Below are positions 8,315 to 18,344 of a stretch of DNA of 21,024 nt, one piece after another. The DNA is from Ochromonadaceae sp. CCMP2298 (taxonomy: Eukaryota > Sar > Synurophyceae > Ochromonadales > Ochromonadaceae). Within the stretch, counting starts at the first letter, position 1; each line of letters opens with the position of its first letter. A program made the translations under genes and the position numbers. The notes under the pieces are model-generated. The model ran no database searches. It was not told the DNA's origin and saw only the letters and a list, made by a program, of their open reading frames with translations. The stretch is taken from positions 1 to 21,024 of the forward strand of contig MU633864.1 in NCBI GenBank assembly GCA_026770595.1. The letters run 5' to 3'.

Positions 8315-8960
8315 ATGGTGGACAGGCCGGGCAGCATCAACAGGTCCTACTCGGACAAGTTCATTCCTGGGAGTGGCGATTACGACCTCTTCAAGAACAA
8401 AAATGTGGACTGGATGACTGGGCCGTTCACCCAGCTGTGCTACGCCTTGGTCATCATCTTTGGATACTTCATAATACACATATCTACCTTTTTCCCGGCC
8501 GCGGAATGCTGGACAGTCACCAACATCGTCCACGGGGTGGTAAGTAGGAAGATGCACCAGCTGTACACCCTGTCGCAACCACTCACCCTCTTTCTTCTCA
8601 TAGGTGACCTTCATCATGCTGCACTGGATCAAGGGCTGTCCCGACGACTCGACGCAGGGCGAGTACAACGGGCTCACTCTGTACGAGCAGATCGACGCCG
8701 GCACGCCCTGGACTGCCACCAAGAAGTTCCTCATACTGGTCCCCACCCTGCTCTGCCTGGTGGCCTGCTTCACGGCCGACTACAAGCCCTTCTACATCGT
8801 GGTCAACTGCGGCATGATGGCTATCTGCGTGATCGGCAAGCTGCCGCAGATGCACCGCGTGCGCATTTTCGGCATCAACTCCACGCCCGGCATCGACCAA
8901 CCAATAGAGTACTCGCCTAAGAGCAGCGAGGTCAGGCACGGGGGCAAGAAGGCCAACTAG
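8315..8960 (+). CDS. ORMDL family protein (sphingolipid synthesis regulator)
   Basis: Two exons (8315-8539 and 8604-8960; 64-nt GT-AG intron, phase 0) give 193 aa. Conserved ORMDL features appear in order: N-x-N-x-x-W-M in KNVDWM, a first membrane segment, WTVTNIVHGV, HWIKGCP, TLYEQIDAG, two further hydrophobic segments (LILVPTLLCLVACFTADYKPFYIVVNC) and the signature KLPQMHRVRIFGIN. ORMDL proteins of the ER membrane bind serine palmitoyltransferase and restrain sphingolipid synthesis. There is an N-terminal extension of about 25 aa and a polar C-terminal tail of about 25 aa after the signature, which makes it longer than the 153-aa animal proteins. The start is the first ATG; its context is AAAATGG. 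Confidence 0.95.
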
Positions 8961-8989
8961 GCGACCTGGTTCCAGCAAATACGCACGGG

Positions 8990-9040
8990 GATTAGCGCGG
9001 AGATTAGCACGCGCGGTGATTAGCTCACATAGGGATTAGC
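8990..9040 (+). repeat. Four spaced GATTAGC motifs
   Basis: GATTAGC occurs at 8990, 9002, 9018 and 9034, three of them in a context like GATTAGCRCG. Spacing is 12, 16 and 16 bp. The cluster follows the ORMDL stop codon by 30 bp, so it would be in its 3' untranslated region. Confidence 0.6.
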
Positions 9041-9175
9041 ACGGAGACGTGATGTATACACGAGCAGGGCGTAGAGAGTGCAGACTAGTATCTCTCCAAT
9101 GTATATATGTTCATTATATGCGGGCCACCGCGGCGCTCGAATTCCTTCATAACCCCTCCATGAAACCGAATTTTT

Positions 9176-9226
9176 GCGAGAAAATACGCCTTTTTCTGAA
9201 TTCCGCGAGAAAATACGCCTGTTTCT
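9176..9226 (+). repeat. 22-bp direct repeat, 29-bp period
   Basis: GCGAGAAAATACGCCTTTTTC is repeated 29 bp downstream with one change. GAATT precedes both copies, so the duplicated unit is close to the whole 29 bp. Confidence 0.75.
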
Positions 9227-9421
9227 AGAAGAGGATATTGTGAGGTGGACTTACCAAACAAACAACTACTGCATTCATGGGTTGTGTACAAAAGTCAATG
9301 CGCCCCCGTGCAGCCGTGTGATGCGCGGGTGGCTCTACTATGTATGTTCCTGCCTAATACCCATACTCTGTATCTATCCCCAGATGCCGGGTATCCTGGC
9401 GTCCTACTATCAGACTAGCAT

Positions 9422-11810
9422 CTAACCGATCAGCTTCTCGAAGCTTTTGTCCAACTTGCGCAGCTTGAGCAGTCCCAGGGGAACCTGCACGCCGAACACG
9501 CCCGCGAGGGCGAGCGCCCCCTTCGCCGCGAGGGACAATTGCCCACCAGAGCTGGAGGCCAGCATCACCCCGAGGTTGAGGAAGGTACCAGCGGCGACCG
9601 CGGTGATCATATTCCCCTGCGCTATCTCCATCCGCTTGAAGGCCTTCTCGGACTCCAGCACGCGCACGCGCACCTTCAGGTCCCCCTGCTCCATGCGCGT
9701 GATTGTGTCCTCCACCCTGGCCACGCGCCTGGGCTGCGTAACGGCCTGGTAGATGTCCACAGGCCGGAGCCCCAGCTGCTTCCCGATGTTCTTCCAGAAT
9801 GTTATTGTGGCGGACCCGTCCTTCAGGTCAACCAGCTCTTTCAGAAAGGGCCTCGCTAGCCGAGTCAGGTCGTACTTCGGGTCTAACCCTTTCCCAATAC
9901 CGTCCAGCGTGCTGAACGCCCTAAAGACGAAGGTGAATGTGGGCGGGAACCTGAAGGGCGTGTCTGTTCCTACAGAGAAAAAGTCAGCCCCCAGTTGCAC
10001 TCTGCGCCGCCTCCGCAGCTCGTCCTGCTCCTCCTTGCTCATGTTCTTGGGCCACTTCTCGCCCGGCTTTATGCCCTGCGCGAACTCCTGAAGGAAGGAG
10101 CGCGCAATCTTCTCCACAGATACTCGGTCGCTGCCCTTGCTGAGCACCTCGATGGTCTCCAGGGCGTCGCAGGCCTCGCGTGCATTTGACTCGTAGATGG
10201 CGAAAATTAGGTCCACAAGGCCTTTCTTCACGTCGGGTCTGAGCTCGTCCATCATGCCAAAGTCGTAGTAGATGAGGCGCCCGCCCTCCACGGCGTCACA
10301 GGCTACGTTGCCGGGGTGTGGGTCGCAGTCTGTGGGTGGGGAGCGGGAATTCAAAGTTAGCGGGAGCCAAGAGAGGGAGGGGGGAGTGGGGAGGTAGGGG
10401 GGAATGGGGGAATGGGGGGTAAGGGGAAGTTTTACTTACGGAAGAAACCATGCCTGCAGATCTGCGTCAGGTAGGACTCCGCCGACCGCTTCGCCAGCAG
10501 CTCCCGATCGATCCCCGCCTCCTCGATTTTCTCTATATTGTTGATCTTAATCCCCGGTACATACTCCATAGTCAGGATGGTCCCCGTTGTCATGTTGGGA
10601 AACACCTCAGGCACACGCACCCACGGGACGTTGGCAAAGTTTTCTCGGAACCTTATGCCGTTTTGGGCCTCCATGTTGTAGTCGATCTCGCGGTACAGCA
10701 GGCGCGCCGACTCGTCGCAGATAGAGACCCAGTCTGAGCTGGCGCCTTCCGCCTTGGGATCTAGGCGGTTCATGAGTTGCGCGAGGACTTTAATGTTCTT
10801 CATGTCCATATCGAAGAGGTCTTTGAGACCCTGTCTCTGCACCTTCACGGCCAGCTGTCGGCCGTTCAGGGTGGCCCGGTGTACCTGGCCCAGGGAGGCG
10901 GCGGCTATGGGGTTGCGGTCGAAGGAGTCGTAGAGTTGGTCGATGGGGCGGCCCAGTTCGCGCTCGATGATGGACACCGCTAGATCACCAGGGAACCCGG
11001 GAACCTGGTCCTGCAGCAAGCAAAGCTCGTTTATGTACTCCTCGGGCAGCACGTCTATGCGCGTGGACATGACCTGCCCTACCTTAATGAAGGTTGGACC
11101 CAGCTCCAGCAGCTTCAGGGTCAAGTAGCGAGCGGCTGCGGTCTGCGCAGCGGAGTACACGGCCTTGTCGCCTGTCTTCAGCCTCTCCACTCGGTACTGC
11201 GCGTTGTGGGGAGTCGGAAGGAGCAAGTGTGAGAGGTGGCGGAGGACAGAGGTTGGCGGGGCGTGTGGTAGAATGGGAGGGAGAGAACAAGAGTGTGTGA
11301 GAGATGACGGAGGACAGAGGTTGAGGCGTAACGAGATACCGGTTCGAGCCCCCCCCAACAAGTGCACACTCTTACGTATTTGAAGAGGAAGAATATAGAG
11401 AACCCCCATAGCTTCAAGGACCGCTCGAAGGAACCACCGCCTCGAGAGCTCCACCACTTTGACACCTCGCGCAGCCTATCGCGGACGCTCAGCCGCAGAC
11501 GGATAAGAGCTCCAGCCAGAATGAGCGCCAGAGCCCGCATGGGAGTTAGGCTTTGAGTTATGAGTCGCCCAAGCATCACCGTGGAGTCGGCTATGCTTGG
11601 GCGACTGACGGCCAATCTGCGAAGGAGCGTGGAGGAAATGGAAACTGTCGCTTGCAGCTGCGCCGAATGCTGCGGCTGCGGCTGTGCAGGTCGACGGAAG
11701 GGTATTTGTCCAGTAGGAAATGCACCATGAGATTGCACAACCGGAGAGACGAAAGCGTCGCAGATTGCGCCGCAGAAGGCAATCGCGAGCAGTGCTCGGA
11801 AGAGCAGCAT
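9422..11810 (-). CDS. ABC1/ADCK (ABC1K) atypical kinase, probably plastid-targeted
   Basis: Three exons (11810-11376, 11196-10440, 10329-9422; introns 179 and 110 nt) give 699 aa. ABC1K motifs occur in order: GPTFIKVGQVMSTR (KxGQ), AAASLGQVHRA (Ala-rich loop replacing the P-loop), LAVKVQRQG with the ATP-site lysine, the ExD motif in YREIDY, HCDPHPGN (usually HADPHPGN) spanning the second splice junction, and YYDFGMMDEL. Residues 1-20 are a hydrophobic signal-peptide-like stretch followed by CDAFVSP and a Ser/Pro/Arg-rich region without acids, matching the A|F bipartite plastid import signal of complex red-lineage plastids. Plastid ABC1Ks act on plastoglobules in prenyl-lipid metabolism; mitochondrial ones serve ubiquinone synthesis. 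The C-terminus holds one or two hydrophobic helices (about 640-685). ATG at 11810 was chosen; the frame upstream has no other ATG. Confidence 0.93.
11228..11350 (+). repeat. Imperfect 66-bp tandem repeat with Pol III box-like motifs in an ABC1K intron
   Basis: The stretch GTGTGAGAGRTGRCGGAGGACAGAGGTTG occurs at about 11228 and again at about 11295, inside intron 1 of the ABC1K gene. On the plus strand a TGGTAGAATGGG (11266-11277, fits the A-box TRGYNNARNNGG) is followed by GGTTCGAGCC (11341-11350, a perfect B-box). ACGAGAT before the B-box also precedes the B-box of the SINE-like piece at 240-335. It is possibly a related SINE remnant, antisense to the host gene. Confidence 0.45.
11563..11606. 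repeat. 14-bp perfect inverted repeat inside ABC1K exon 1
   Basis: AGTCGCCCAAGCAT (11563-11576) is repeated inverted at 11593-11606 around a 16-bp loop. It lies in the weakly conserved linker between the targeting leader and the kinase domain. Confidence 0.8.
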
Positions 11811-12285
11811 CCTCCCCGTTGAAGTTTGGTTCTGCACAATGGATTCCGGAGCGGATTTCGAATTCCTGTAGACTCCAACCTCCTACTTCATCTACCACGC
11901 TCAAGGGAGCTCGTCCAACTGGAGAGCAATAGCTTTTGCTGGACAAAGCGAGTTAGATCACAGCAGATGCACAGCAGGCATCGTCAGTCGACAACCCGCT
12001 AAAAAAAAAAGGAGGCAAAGTGTGTGGGCAAAACATGCCAATTTACGCTCTGCAAGAAGAACTTGTTCAACTCGAGAGAAATCCGCCGAAGATCCTGTTC
12101 AAAAGTGCTATCGATTGATACAAAAGTTTACATAATAATGTGAAAGCTATTGAAGACTCTACCATACCTTACACCGTATCTATTTCTTCTCACTTCGGCG
12201 TCATCTCCGGCGTCAGCAGGAGAGCCCAGGAACCCAGAGACCCAGAGAAGGGAACTAGGCCCCAAAGGTCCTCACCAGACGGGTG
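11811..12285. promoter_or_regulatory. Intergenic region upstream of ABC1K and downstream of GlnRS
   Basis: The two genes are head-to-tail on the minus strand, so this 475-bp stretch should hold the GlnRS 3' end and the ABC1K promoter. It has a ten-A run at 12002-12011 and no visible coding homology. Confidence 0.35.
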
Positions 12286-15124
12286 TTACCGAATGGGCGC
12301 CTTTGCAAGCGAGGCTACTGTGCAGGGCCCAGCGCTCGTCATGAGCAGCCCTGCGGCTCCGAACGAGGCTTGTTTGAGGTCGTTGGTCGCCAGCTCCGCA
12401 GCCACACGCTTCCACACCTCCATCGCGCTCTTCGACTTTAGAACATCGTCGGGCTGGGAGGCGTCGAAGCCACTCACGCTGATGAGCTCGCCCACGGGCG
12501 CGTCTGCCGGGGGATCCAGCAGCTCCACCACCTCCTCGCCCTCCTCGCCCCCCTGCTTGGGCACACTGGCGGCCAGCAGCATGCCCTCCGAGATGATTCC
12601 GCGCATTTTGGAGGGCTTCAGGTTGCACAGCACCACCACCCGCCGCCCCATGAGCTCCTCCGCAGCCATGTACCGCACAAGGCCAGATATGATCGTGCGC
12701 GGGCCAGTGGCGTCTCCGCAGTCCACCTGCTCCACGAACAGCCCGTCTGCGTCCGGGTGCCGCTCCACGCTGAGTATGCGCCCCACACGCATCTCCACAC
12801 GCCTTATGTCCTCTACAGCCGCCTGATCGCCCTGCTTCTGCTGGGGACCCTTCTGCGACCCCCCCTCCGAATTCTTAACGCCCGTCTCCTCGCCCTTCTC
12901 AGCCCCCCAGGTGTCCTTGAGCGTCACCACGCGGTTGAACCTGAGCGCGGGCCCGTCGCGGCTGAGCGGGGGCAGGTTGTTGCGCGCGTCGAGGCAGAAG
13001 TAGCCCACTCGCTCGAACTGATAGGTCTCCCCTGGGAGCGCGCTGAGCACGCTAGGCTCCGCCACTGCGCCCTCCAGCACGCTCAGGCTGTGCGGGTTCA
13101 GGTCCTGCAGGAAGTCTCCCTCGTGCTCTTTGCCCGGGCTGGGCTGGCTGAACAGCCGGTCGTACTGGTAGAGGTCGGCAGGAACAGCGTGCGATTGGGA
13201 GACCCACTGCACAATGCCGCGCACCTTCTTCTGCCCCTCGGGGGTGGCCCCCGCGCGCGTGGCGGCGTCGTACGAGCAGCGCAGCTCCACCGCCTGCCCT
13301 CGCGCGTCGCGCACCACCTCATCGCACGTGATGACATACGCATACTTCAAACGCACCTGCCCCCCCGGCAGCAGGCGCTTGTACCCCTTGGGCGGAGCCA
13401 GCAGGCCCTCCGCGCCCGTGTCAAAAAAGTCCTCCCGGTCGATGTACAGCGAGCCCGTAAAAGGCAGTTCCCGGTATCCCAGTTCGGGTCTTTTGGGATG
13501 CTGTTCGGCGGTGAACACCTCGGGGGCGGATTCGGGCGCTGCCCAGTTGGTCAGCGTGACCTTCAGTGGGGAGGCAATGGCGAAGATGCGGGGCGCCTGG
13601 CCGTCCAGCACCTCCCTGGCGCAGTCCTCCAGCACCGTCAGTTCGATATTGTTCTCCACCTTTGAGATACCCACGCGCTCGCAGAACAGCCTCACCGCGG
13701 CGGCGGGGTAGCCCCTCCTCCGCAGGGCGCAGATAGTGGGCATGCGCGGGTCATCCCAGCCCAGCACGTGCCCCTCCGTCACCAATTGGATTAATTTGCG
13801 CTTGCTTAGCACGGTGTACTGCACATTCAGGCGGCTGAACTCGTACTGCCTAGGCCGCCAGCTCTCCTTCTGGTAGGGCAGCAGTCCCGAGGGACTGAGG
13901 CTGTCCACGATCCAGTCGTACAGGGCGCGATGGTTGTCGAACTCCAGCGTGCAGAGGGAGTGCGTGATACCCTCCAAAGCGTCCGAGATCGCATGTGCAA
14001 AGTCATACATAGGGTAGATGCACCACTCGCTGCCCGTCACTGGGTGCGCCTCTTGCTTGATGCGGTACAGCGCGGGGTCGCGTAGATTCATATTGCCCGA
14101 AGACATGTCCATCTTGGCGCGCAGGGTGCAGGTGCCGTCCTTCAGCTCGCCCGAGCGCATTTTGCGAAACAGCATGAGGTTCTCTGCGATGCTGCGGTCG
14201 CGGAAAGGCGAGTTGCGTCCAGCCTGGGTGAGCGTCCCTCGGTACTCACGCATCTCCTCTGTCAGTGGGCAGTAGTGGGGGTTGCGTTTGCAGGTACAGG
14301 TGTAGGCGATGGGGGATAGGGTTAAAAATGAGTCTAGCACTGCAGAGGGCGCTGGGCATTGGTAAAGTTGCATCTTGCGCTATGCACTCTACGTTCTGCG
14401 ATCCGAAGCTGCACTCTCGGCGTTGCGGTATGTGCTTTGCTGTCTGTGCTCAGTGCTCGCTGTTCCTGACTCTTACCTGCAGAGAGGTCGTCCACGTAGG
14501 CCAGCCCCTGCTCGATCAGGTACTCCGCCGCCTCGTAGATGGTGCCGAAGTAGCTGGAGGCGTACCGCACCTCTCCGAACCAGGGGTCCGCCTCGGGCTG
14601 CGTGCTGCCAGTGACCAGCCAGCGGACGTCCTCCAGGATGGAGTGAACGTACTCCATATCCTCCTTGGCAGGGTTGGTGTCGTCGAAGCGCATGTGCGTA
14701 ACCCCGCTGTAGGCGCTAGCCACCCCGAAGTTGAAGTTGATGGACTTGGCGTGGCCCAGGTGTAGATAGCCGTTGGGCTCGGGAGGAAAGCGGGTCACCA
14801 CGCGGCCACCGGTTTTGTTGCTCCGCAGATCGCCGTCTATAATGTTGGTCACGAAGTTCTTGAGCGAGCCTGGCTTCACCTCCTCCTCTGTATTGCACGT
14901 CAGAGTGAGAGGACTGTTAGACAAACAGACTAAGGCGTCTTGAGGTAGGACTGCCGCGTGCCGACAGAGCGTTCTGCAGGAAACTCACCATTCTTTAGCG
15001 AGAAGAGGCGGACGCCGCATGGCCTGGCAAGACGCCGTGCAATGAAGCTCCGAGTTTTCAATGCAGACAGTCCTCGCGCATGAATCATGATCAAAAACAA
15101 AGATATTATCCTAGCAAAGCTCAT
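12286..15124 (-). CDS. Glutaminyl-tRNA synthetase, bacterial-type, with C-terminal EMAP-II-like tRNA-binding domain
   Basis: Three exons (15124-14989, 14887-14477, 14258-12286; introns 101 and 218 nt) splice in phase 1 to 839 aa. Residues 1-45 have nine basic residues and no acidic ones, beginning with a hydrophobic stretch (IISLFLIMI), as in a mitochondrial or signal-plus-transit leader. The class I core starts [10 protein letters not shown], with [13 protein letters not shown] (HIGH at 88-91), LRFDDTNP-like [34 protein letters not shown] and VLSKRKL (KMSKS). The form [24 protein letters not shown] is the bacterial type, and the eukaryotic N-terminal domain is absent. After the anticodon-binding beta-barrels, residues 664-765 are a Trbp111/EMAP-II OB fold ([33 protein letters not shown]), with a further 70-aa helical tail. 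The enzyme charges tRNA-Gln with glutamine; the OB fold would add general tRNA affinity. Confidence 0.93.
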
Positions 15125-15593
15125 TCCGGATGTGGTGCGCAAGCTTCCTCTGTCGACGTCGAATGAGCGAGAGGCGATCGCGCTTTCCTCTCCACGCGCA
15201 CGACGGGGCGGTCTGTACGCTTCCTAGACTTCTACAGCTCGCGGAGAGGAGACAGCAAAGAGCCACTCTGAGAACGCATGCTGAAAGAGAGGTGCAACTT
15301 TGGTGGACGTGTTCTGTGGGGGTGAACTCCAGCAAAACCCAAATACGGACGGCCGAACTATTCCTGCGCTAGCGAATTTTTAAATTCGTTTGCATCTTTT
15401 GCTTCGGGGTTTGACAGTTTGATTCGATTTGACTCTGCTCGCTGTCCAGCCAGAACGTAAGTTAGACGTTCAGGCTCTGGAAAGGCTCCCGTGCTGCGCA
15501 GAAATCGCCACTGTTGAAAAGGGAGAGGAGGACGAGGAGAGGATAAGCAGGAGCTGGATCTGGCAGTCTGGAAGTCCGATTATCCACTTTTCA
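15125..15593. promoter_or_regulatory. Divergent intergenic region between GlnRS and the glycosyltransferase
   Basis: These 469 bp hold both 5' ends. The glycosyltransferase frame is open back to 15429 but has no ATG before 15594, so that part is treated as untranslated leader. I see no repeats or RNA genes here. Confidence 0.4.
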
Positions 15594-16961
15594 ATGATGT
15601 GGATGTTGACCGGTCTGCTGTGGGCCGCCCTGCTCGCGGCCCACGTGCCCACGCTGTACAGCGCTCCCTACGATTTCGCGCTGGTGCCTGAGAATGGGAA
15701 CTACTCCTGCGACGAACTGGTGCGCTGGCTTGGCACTGAAAAGCACTACTCCAATGGGAAGAAGGAGGTGCTCTTCGGGCTGCTGCACGCCAAGGACTGC
15801 AGCAAACAGCCCGTCGTGCTGCTGGAGGACGTCAGCTTCGGCTGGTCCGCGCACAGCAATAAGCGCACCTTCTTCCCCAACCCCAGCAGCGGGAACAGCG
15901 GGAAGCGGAAGCAGTGCGCCGCGCATGACGACGTGGCCGTGGCCTACCTGAGCAACTTCTCGATCAACAACAACTTCAGCCACTTCCTGCACGGCCTGCT
16001 GCGCCTCTTCTGCGCCCTCGTGGATGCGCGCCTAATCACCTGGGACGCCGCGCAGGCCAAGTACCTGCAGGGCAACTACACCATATGGCTGGACGAGTAT
16101 TTCAAATTGGACGTCGAGAAGGCCAAGTGGCTGAAGTCCTTCGGGCCCACGCGTCAGCTTAGCAGGCAGTCAAAGGGCGCCTGTGTGTCCAGCAACAAGC
16201 TGCTCTACGGCTCCGGCTGCGTGCGCCTGCTCCCGCCCGAGAAGTGGTTCGGCTACCCGGGCTGCCGGGCGGGCGATGTGCTACCCGCGTTTGGGCAGTA
16301 TATGCGCCAGGTGCATCTAGCTGCAGGCCCCGAGCAGCTGAAGTTGGTAGATGAGCCAGCGAGCCAGCGCACCGACCCCGGCCTGCGGATCGCCTTCGCG
16401 GTGCGGGACGTGGGCGCGGAGACGGGCATGCGGGCAGTCTCCAACCTGCAGGAGGTGCAGACGCTCATCAAGCACACGCAGCACGTGCGCTCCTCAATGG
16501 ACAACGTTACCTTCGAGCACCTGGACGTGCCATCCACTATCCGCTACATGGCCGGGGTGCACATATTCGTGTCTGTGCACGGCGCAGGCATGACCAACAT
16601 GTTCTTCATGAACCCCGGCAGCGCGGTGGTGGAGATCATCCCCTTCCCGCTGTGCAACTGCCGCAGTCCCGACTACTTCTACGGCGTGGGTAGCTACTAC
16701 CACGGCAGCTCGGTGGCCCAGGGCATCAAGCACTACCCCTACTGCGTGCCCGCCGAGCACGTGCAATGGCACCACCTGCCCGCTGACGCGAAGGCGGGCG
16801 CCAAGTGCAACTGGCAGCACCTGCACTCGGTCAAGTCGGTCTACGTGGAGCCCACTCGCTTCGTCTCCCTAATGCGCAGTGTCGAGAGGGACCTCGTGGT
16901 ATCGGGCACCATACAGCTCACCAGACCCATAATAAACATTTCGCCACACGCCAACGGGTAA
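15594..16961 (+). CDS. GT61-family (DUF563) glycosyltransferase
   Basis: A single-exon protein of 455 aa. The ATG-ATG start at 15594 places a hydrophobic segment at residues 1-19 (MLTGLLWAALLAAHVP), a signal anchor or signal peptide typical of Golgi/ER glycosyltransferases. The C-terminal third holds the GT61 signature: FEHLDVPSTIRYMAGVHIFV, SVHGAGMTNMFFMNPGSAVV (HGAGMTN at 329-335) and EIIPFPLCNC. Several N-glycosylation sequons (NYS, NFS, NYT, NVT, NIS) and many cysteines agree with a lumenal protein. GT61 members include plant beta-1,2-xylosyltransferase, animal EOGT and POMGNT2, so the donor sugar cannot be told from the sequence. The upstream frame opens with non-ATG codons only, which favours the chosen start. 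Confidence 0.9.
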   Translation: MMWMLTGLLWAALLAAHVPTLYSAPYDFALVPENGNYSCDELVRWLGTEKHYSNGKKEVLFGLLHAKDCSKQPVVLLEDVSFGWSAHSNKRTFFPNPSSGNSGKRKQCAAHDDVAVAYLSNFSINNNFSHFLHGLLRLFCALVDARLITWDAAQAKYLQGNYTIWLDEYFKLDVEKAKWLKSFGPTRQLSRQSKGACVSSNKLLYGSGCVRLLPPEKWFGYPGCRAGDVLPAFGQYMRQVHLAAGPEQLKLVDEPASQRTDPGLRIAFAVRDVGAETGMRAVSNLQEVQTLIKHTQHVRSSMDNVTFEHLDVPSTIRYMAGVHIFVSVHGAGMTNMFFMNPGSAVVEIIPFPLCNCRSPDYFYGVGSYYHGSSVAQGIKHYPYCVPAEHVQWHHLPADAKAGAKCNWQHLHSVKSVYVEPTRFVSLMRSVERDLVVSGTIQLTRPIINISPHANG

Positions 16962-17436
16962 AACACCCACCAGGGCTTTAAATCTCGTGGAATACCTGCG
17001 ATTCCCGAAACCTAGATCACATTTGTACACCGCACCGCGCAATTTTGCTTTTTTCATTTGTACAGAATGCAATCTCCGCTTTTTTCATTTGAAAGCTGCG
17101 CATGATAAGTAGCTGTTGCTATAATAAATTGCTATTTTCACCCTTTAGTTTTAATGTTAATAGTTACTCATATGTGATACATTGAAAGATTATGATCGTA
17201 TGCAGATACACTCATTAGCAGCTGACTGCCCGGCATATAGTGCTAAGGGACGAGAGTTGTACAAGGGGTGAGAGCCTCCGCGCTAGCACATCGCCCAGCG
17301 CTGGTGCTTTTCATGTCGCTGCCCAGCTATCGACTGTGTTGAGTGTTGAGAGTGAGAGGAGAGGAGAAGGTTACCGCGATGCAGTGCAAAAGCGACGATG
17401 CTGGACAACTAACCTTCTTCCAGCAGTCGTGCCGAG
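16962..17436. other. Convergent intergenic region
   Basis: This 475-bp stretch lies between the GT61 stop and the MOZART1 stop. It is AT-rich near 17100-17215 (AATAAA-like signals near 17120-17127) and holds no supported gene. Confidence 0.5.
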
Positions 17437-17704
17437 CTATGCATTTCGCAACTCCTCAATCACTGCAAAGAAAAACGAAGTACGGGGACATCAACCTGAT
17501 AAGATAAAATGACGACAAATTCGCTATTCAGCCCGTCATCTACTCACCGTCAACGATGGACTCGGGGTGGACTCCACCTTCCAGCAAGTGCAAGACAATG
17601 GCGAGGACGCGACGGTCTAGCCCAGTACTGAGGATATTTGACAGCGCATAAAGGGACTCCACCTCCCCCCCTCTTTCCTTCAGAATACGATCTATCTGGT
17701 CCAT
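17437..17704 (-). CDS. MZT1: MOZART1 (gamma-tubulin ring complex recruiter)
   Basis: Two coding exons (17704-17548 and 17462-17437; 85-nt GT-AG intron, acceptor TTTTTCTTTGCAG) give 60 aa. The protein reads SLYALSNILSTGLDRRVLAI and GGVHPESIVD in exon 1, then VIEELRNA and stop from a 26-nt exon 2. Plant GIP1/MOZART1 has the same pattern: SNILETGLDRHTL, GVNPEAL, then a VVKELRRE-type ending. The family is about 70-80 aa and all helical; it binds the N-terminal regions of gamma-tubulin complex proteins to recruit the complex to microtubule-organising centres. An in-frame stop lies upstream near 17785, so ATG 17704 is the start unless a further 5' exon exists. The protein is at the short end of the family because both termini lack the usual tails. 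Confidence 0.88.
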
Positions 17705-18344
17705 CGCAAGAGAAGGGACTGGAGGGCGGTCTGTTTCCAAAGCGGCACCGGTAGTTATGCACGAGTGACTCTGGTGCGGCAAATCAAGTCCTCCTCGAGA
17801 GAAGGTACGCAGCTAACTGGGGGCATCGCGCTCGCCGGTGTATCCTCGCGGTAGTCGACGAGGTTCCTCAGAGGCGAAGGCCGAAGACTGCTGCGGCGGA
17901 CAAGACTGAGAGGCAGGGCTGAGCGAGGCAGGTTCGAGAACCCAAAAGCCTTCGAAATCAAAAAGAAAAAAATGTCCGTTACAGATTCCCAGGTTCCCCT
18001 CGGAATGGGTGAAAGTCGGCCTGCATATGGGAGGGACGATCAAAACCCTTCCCCCCCGCCCTGTCCTTGGGCTTTTACCAAAATCCCTTGGGAATCCTCA
18101 CTTCTTTCTTTGAAGATTTTTGGGAGGGTGCAAGACCTAAGGCCAGAGAGAGGTGCAGAGGCAAGACTGACGACCAGCAGCCAGACGGAAGGCAAATGTT
18201 CACTCAGGCAAGGGTGACCAAGGCAGAAGTCTTTTGCTTGTCTCACAGTGCGACGACACATCCTCACCACTTTCGGGCTCCACCCATCGCGAGTCTGCGC
18301 TTCTGCCACAGAACGTTGTTGCGCCTCGCATTCGGGGCGGACGG
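17705..18344. other. Region without a recognisable gene
   Basis: This 640-bp stretch upstream of MOZART1 should hold its promoter. Open frames here have no conserved motifs. GGTTCGAGAACC at about 17932 is a small palindrome that mimics a B-box, but no tRNA can be folded around it. Confidence 0.4.

Larger units (their letters stand above)
8961..9421. other. Convergent intergenic region with short repeats
   Basis: It lies between the 3' ends of ORMDL and the ABC1 kinase. It contains four GATTAGC motifs (8990, 9002, 9018, 9034) and a 22-bp direct repeat starting GCGAGAAAATACGCCT (9176-9197 and 9205-9226, one mismatch). No gene is supported. Confidence 0.6.

Noticed and set aside
11341-11350. 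Perfect B-box as evidence for a tRNA gene
   Set aside because: No acceptor, D or anticodon stem can be folded around it, so a SINE-like remnant is more likely.
12618-13711. Long plus-strand frames opposite GlnRS
   Set aside because: They are GC-rich antisense shadows without motifs; the minus strand is clearly coding.
14888-14924. Alternative cytosolic start for GlnRS inside intron 1
   Set aside because: The frame is open into exon 2, but the apparent first codon at 14924 is TTG, not ATG, and no in-frame ATG occurs before the catalytic core.
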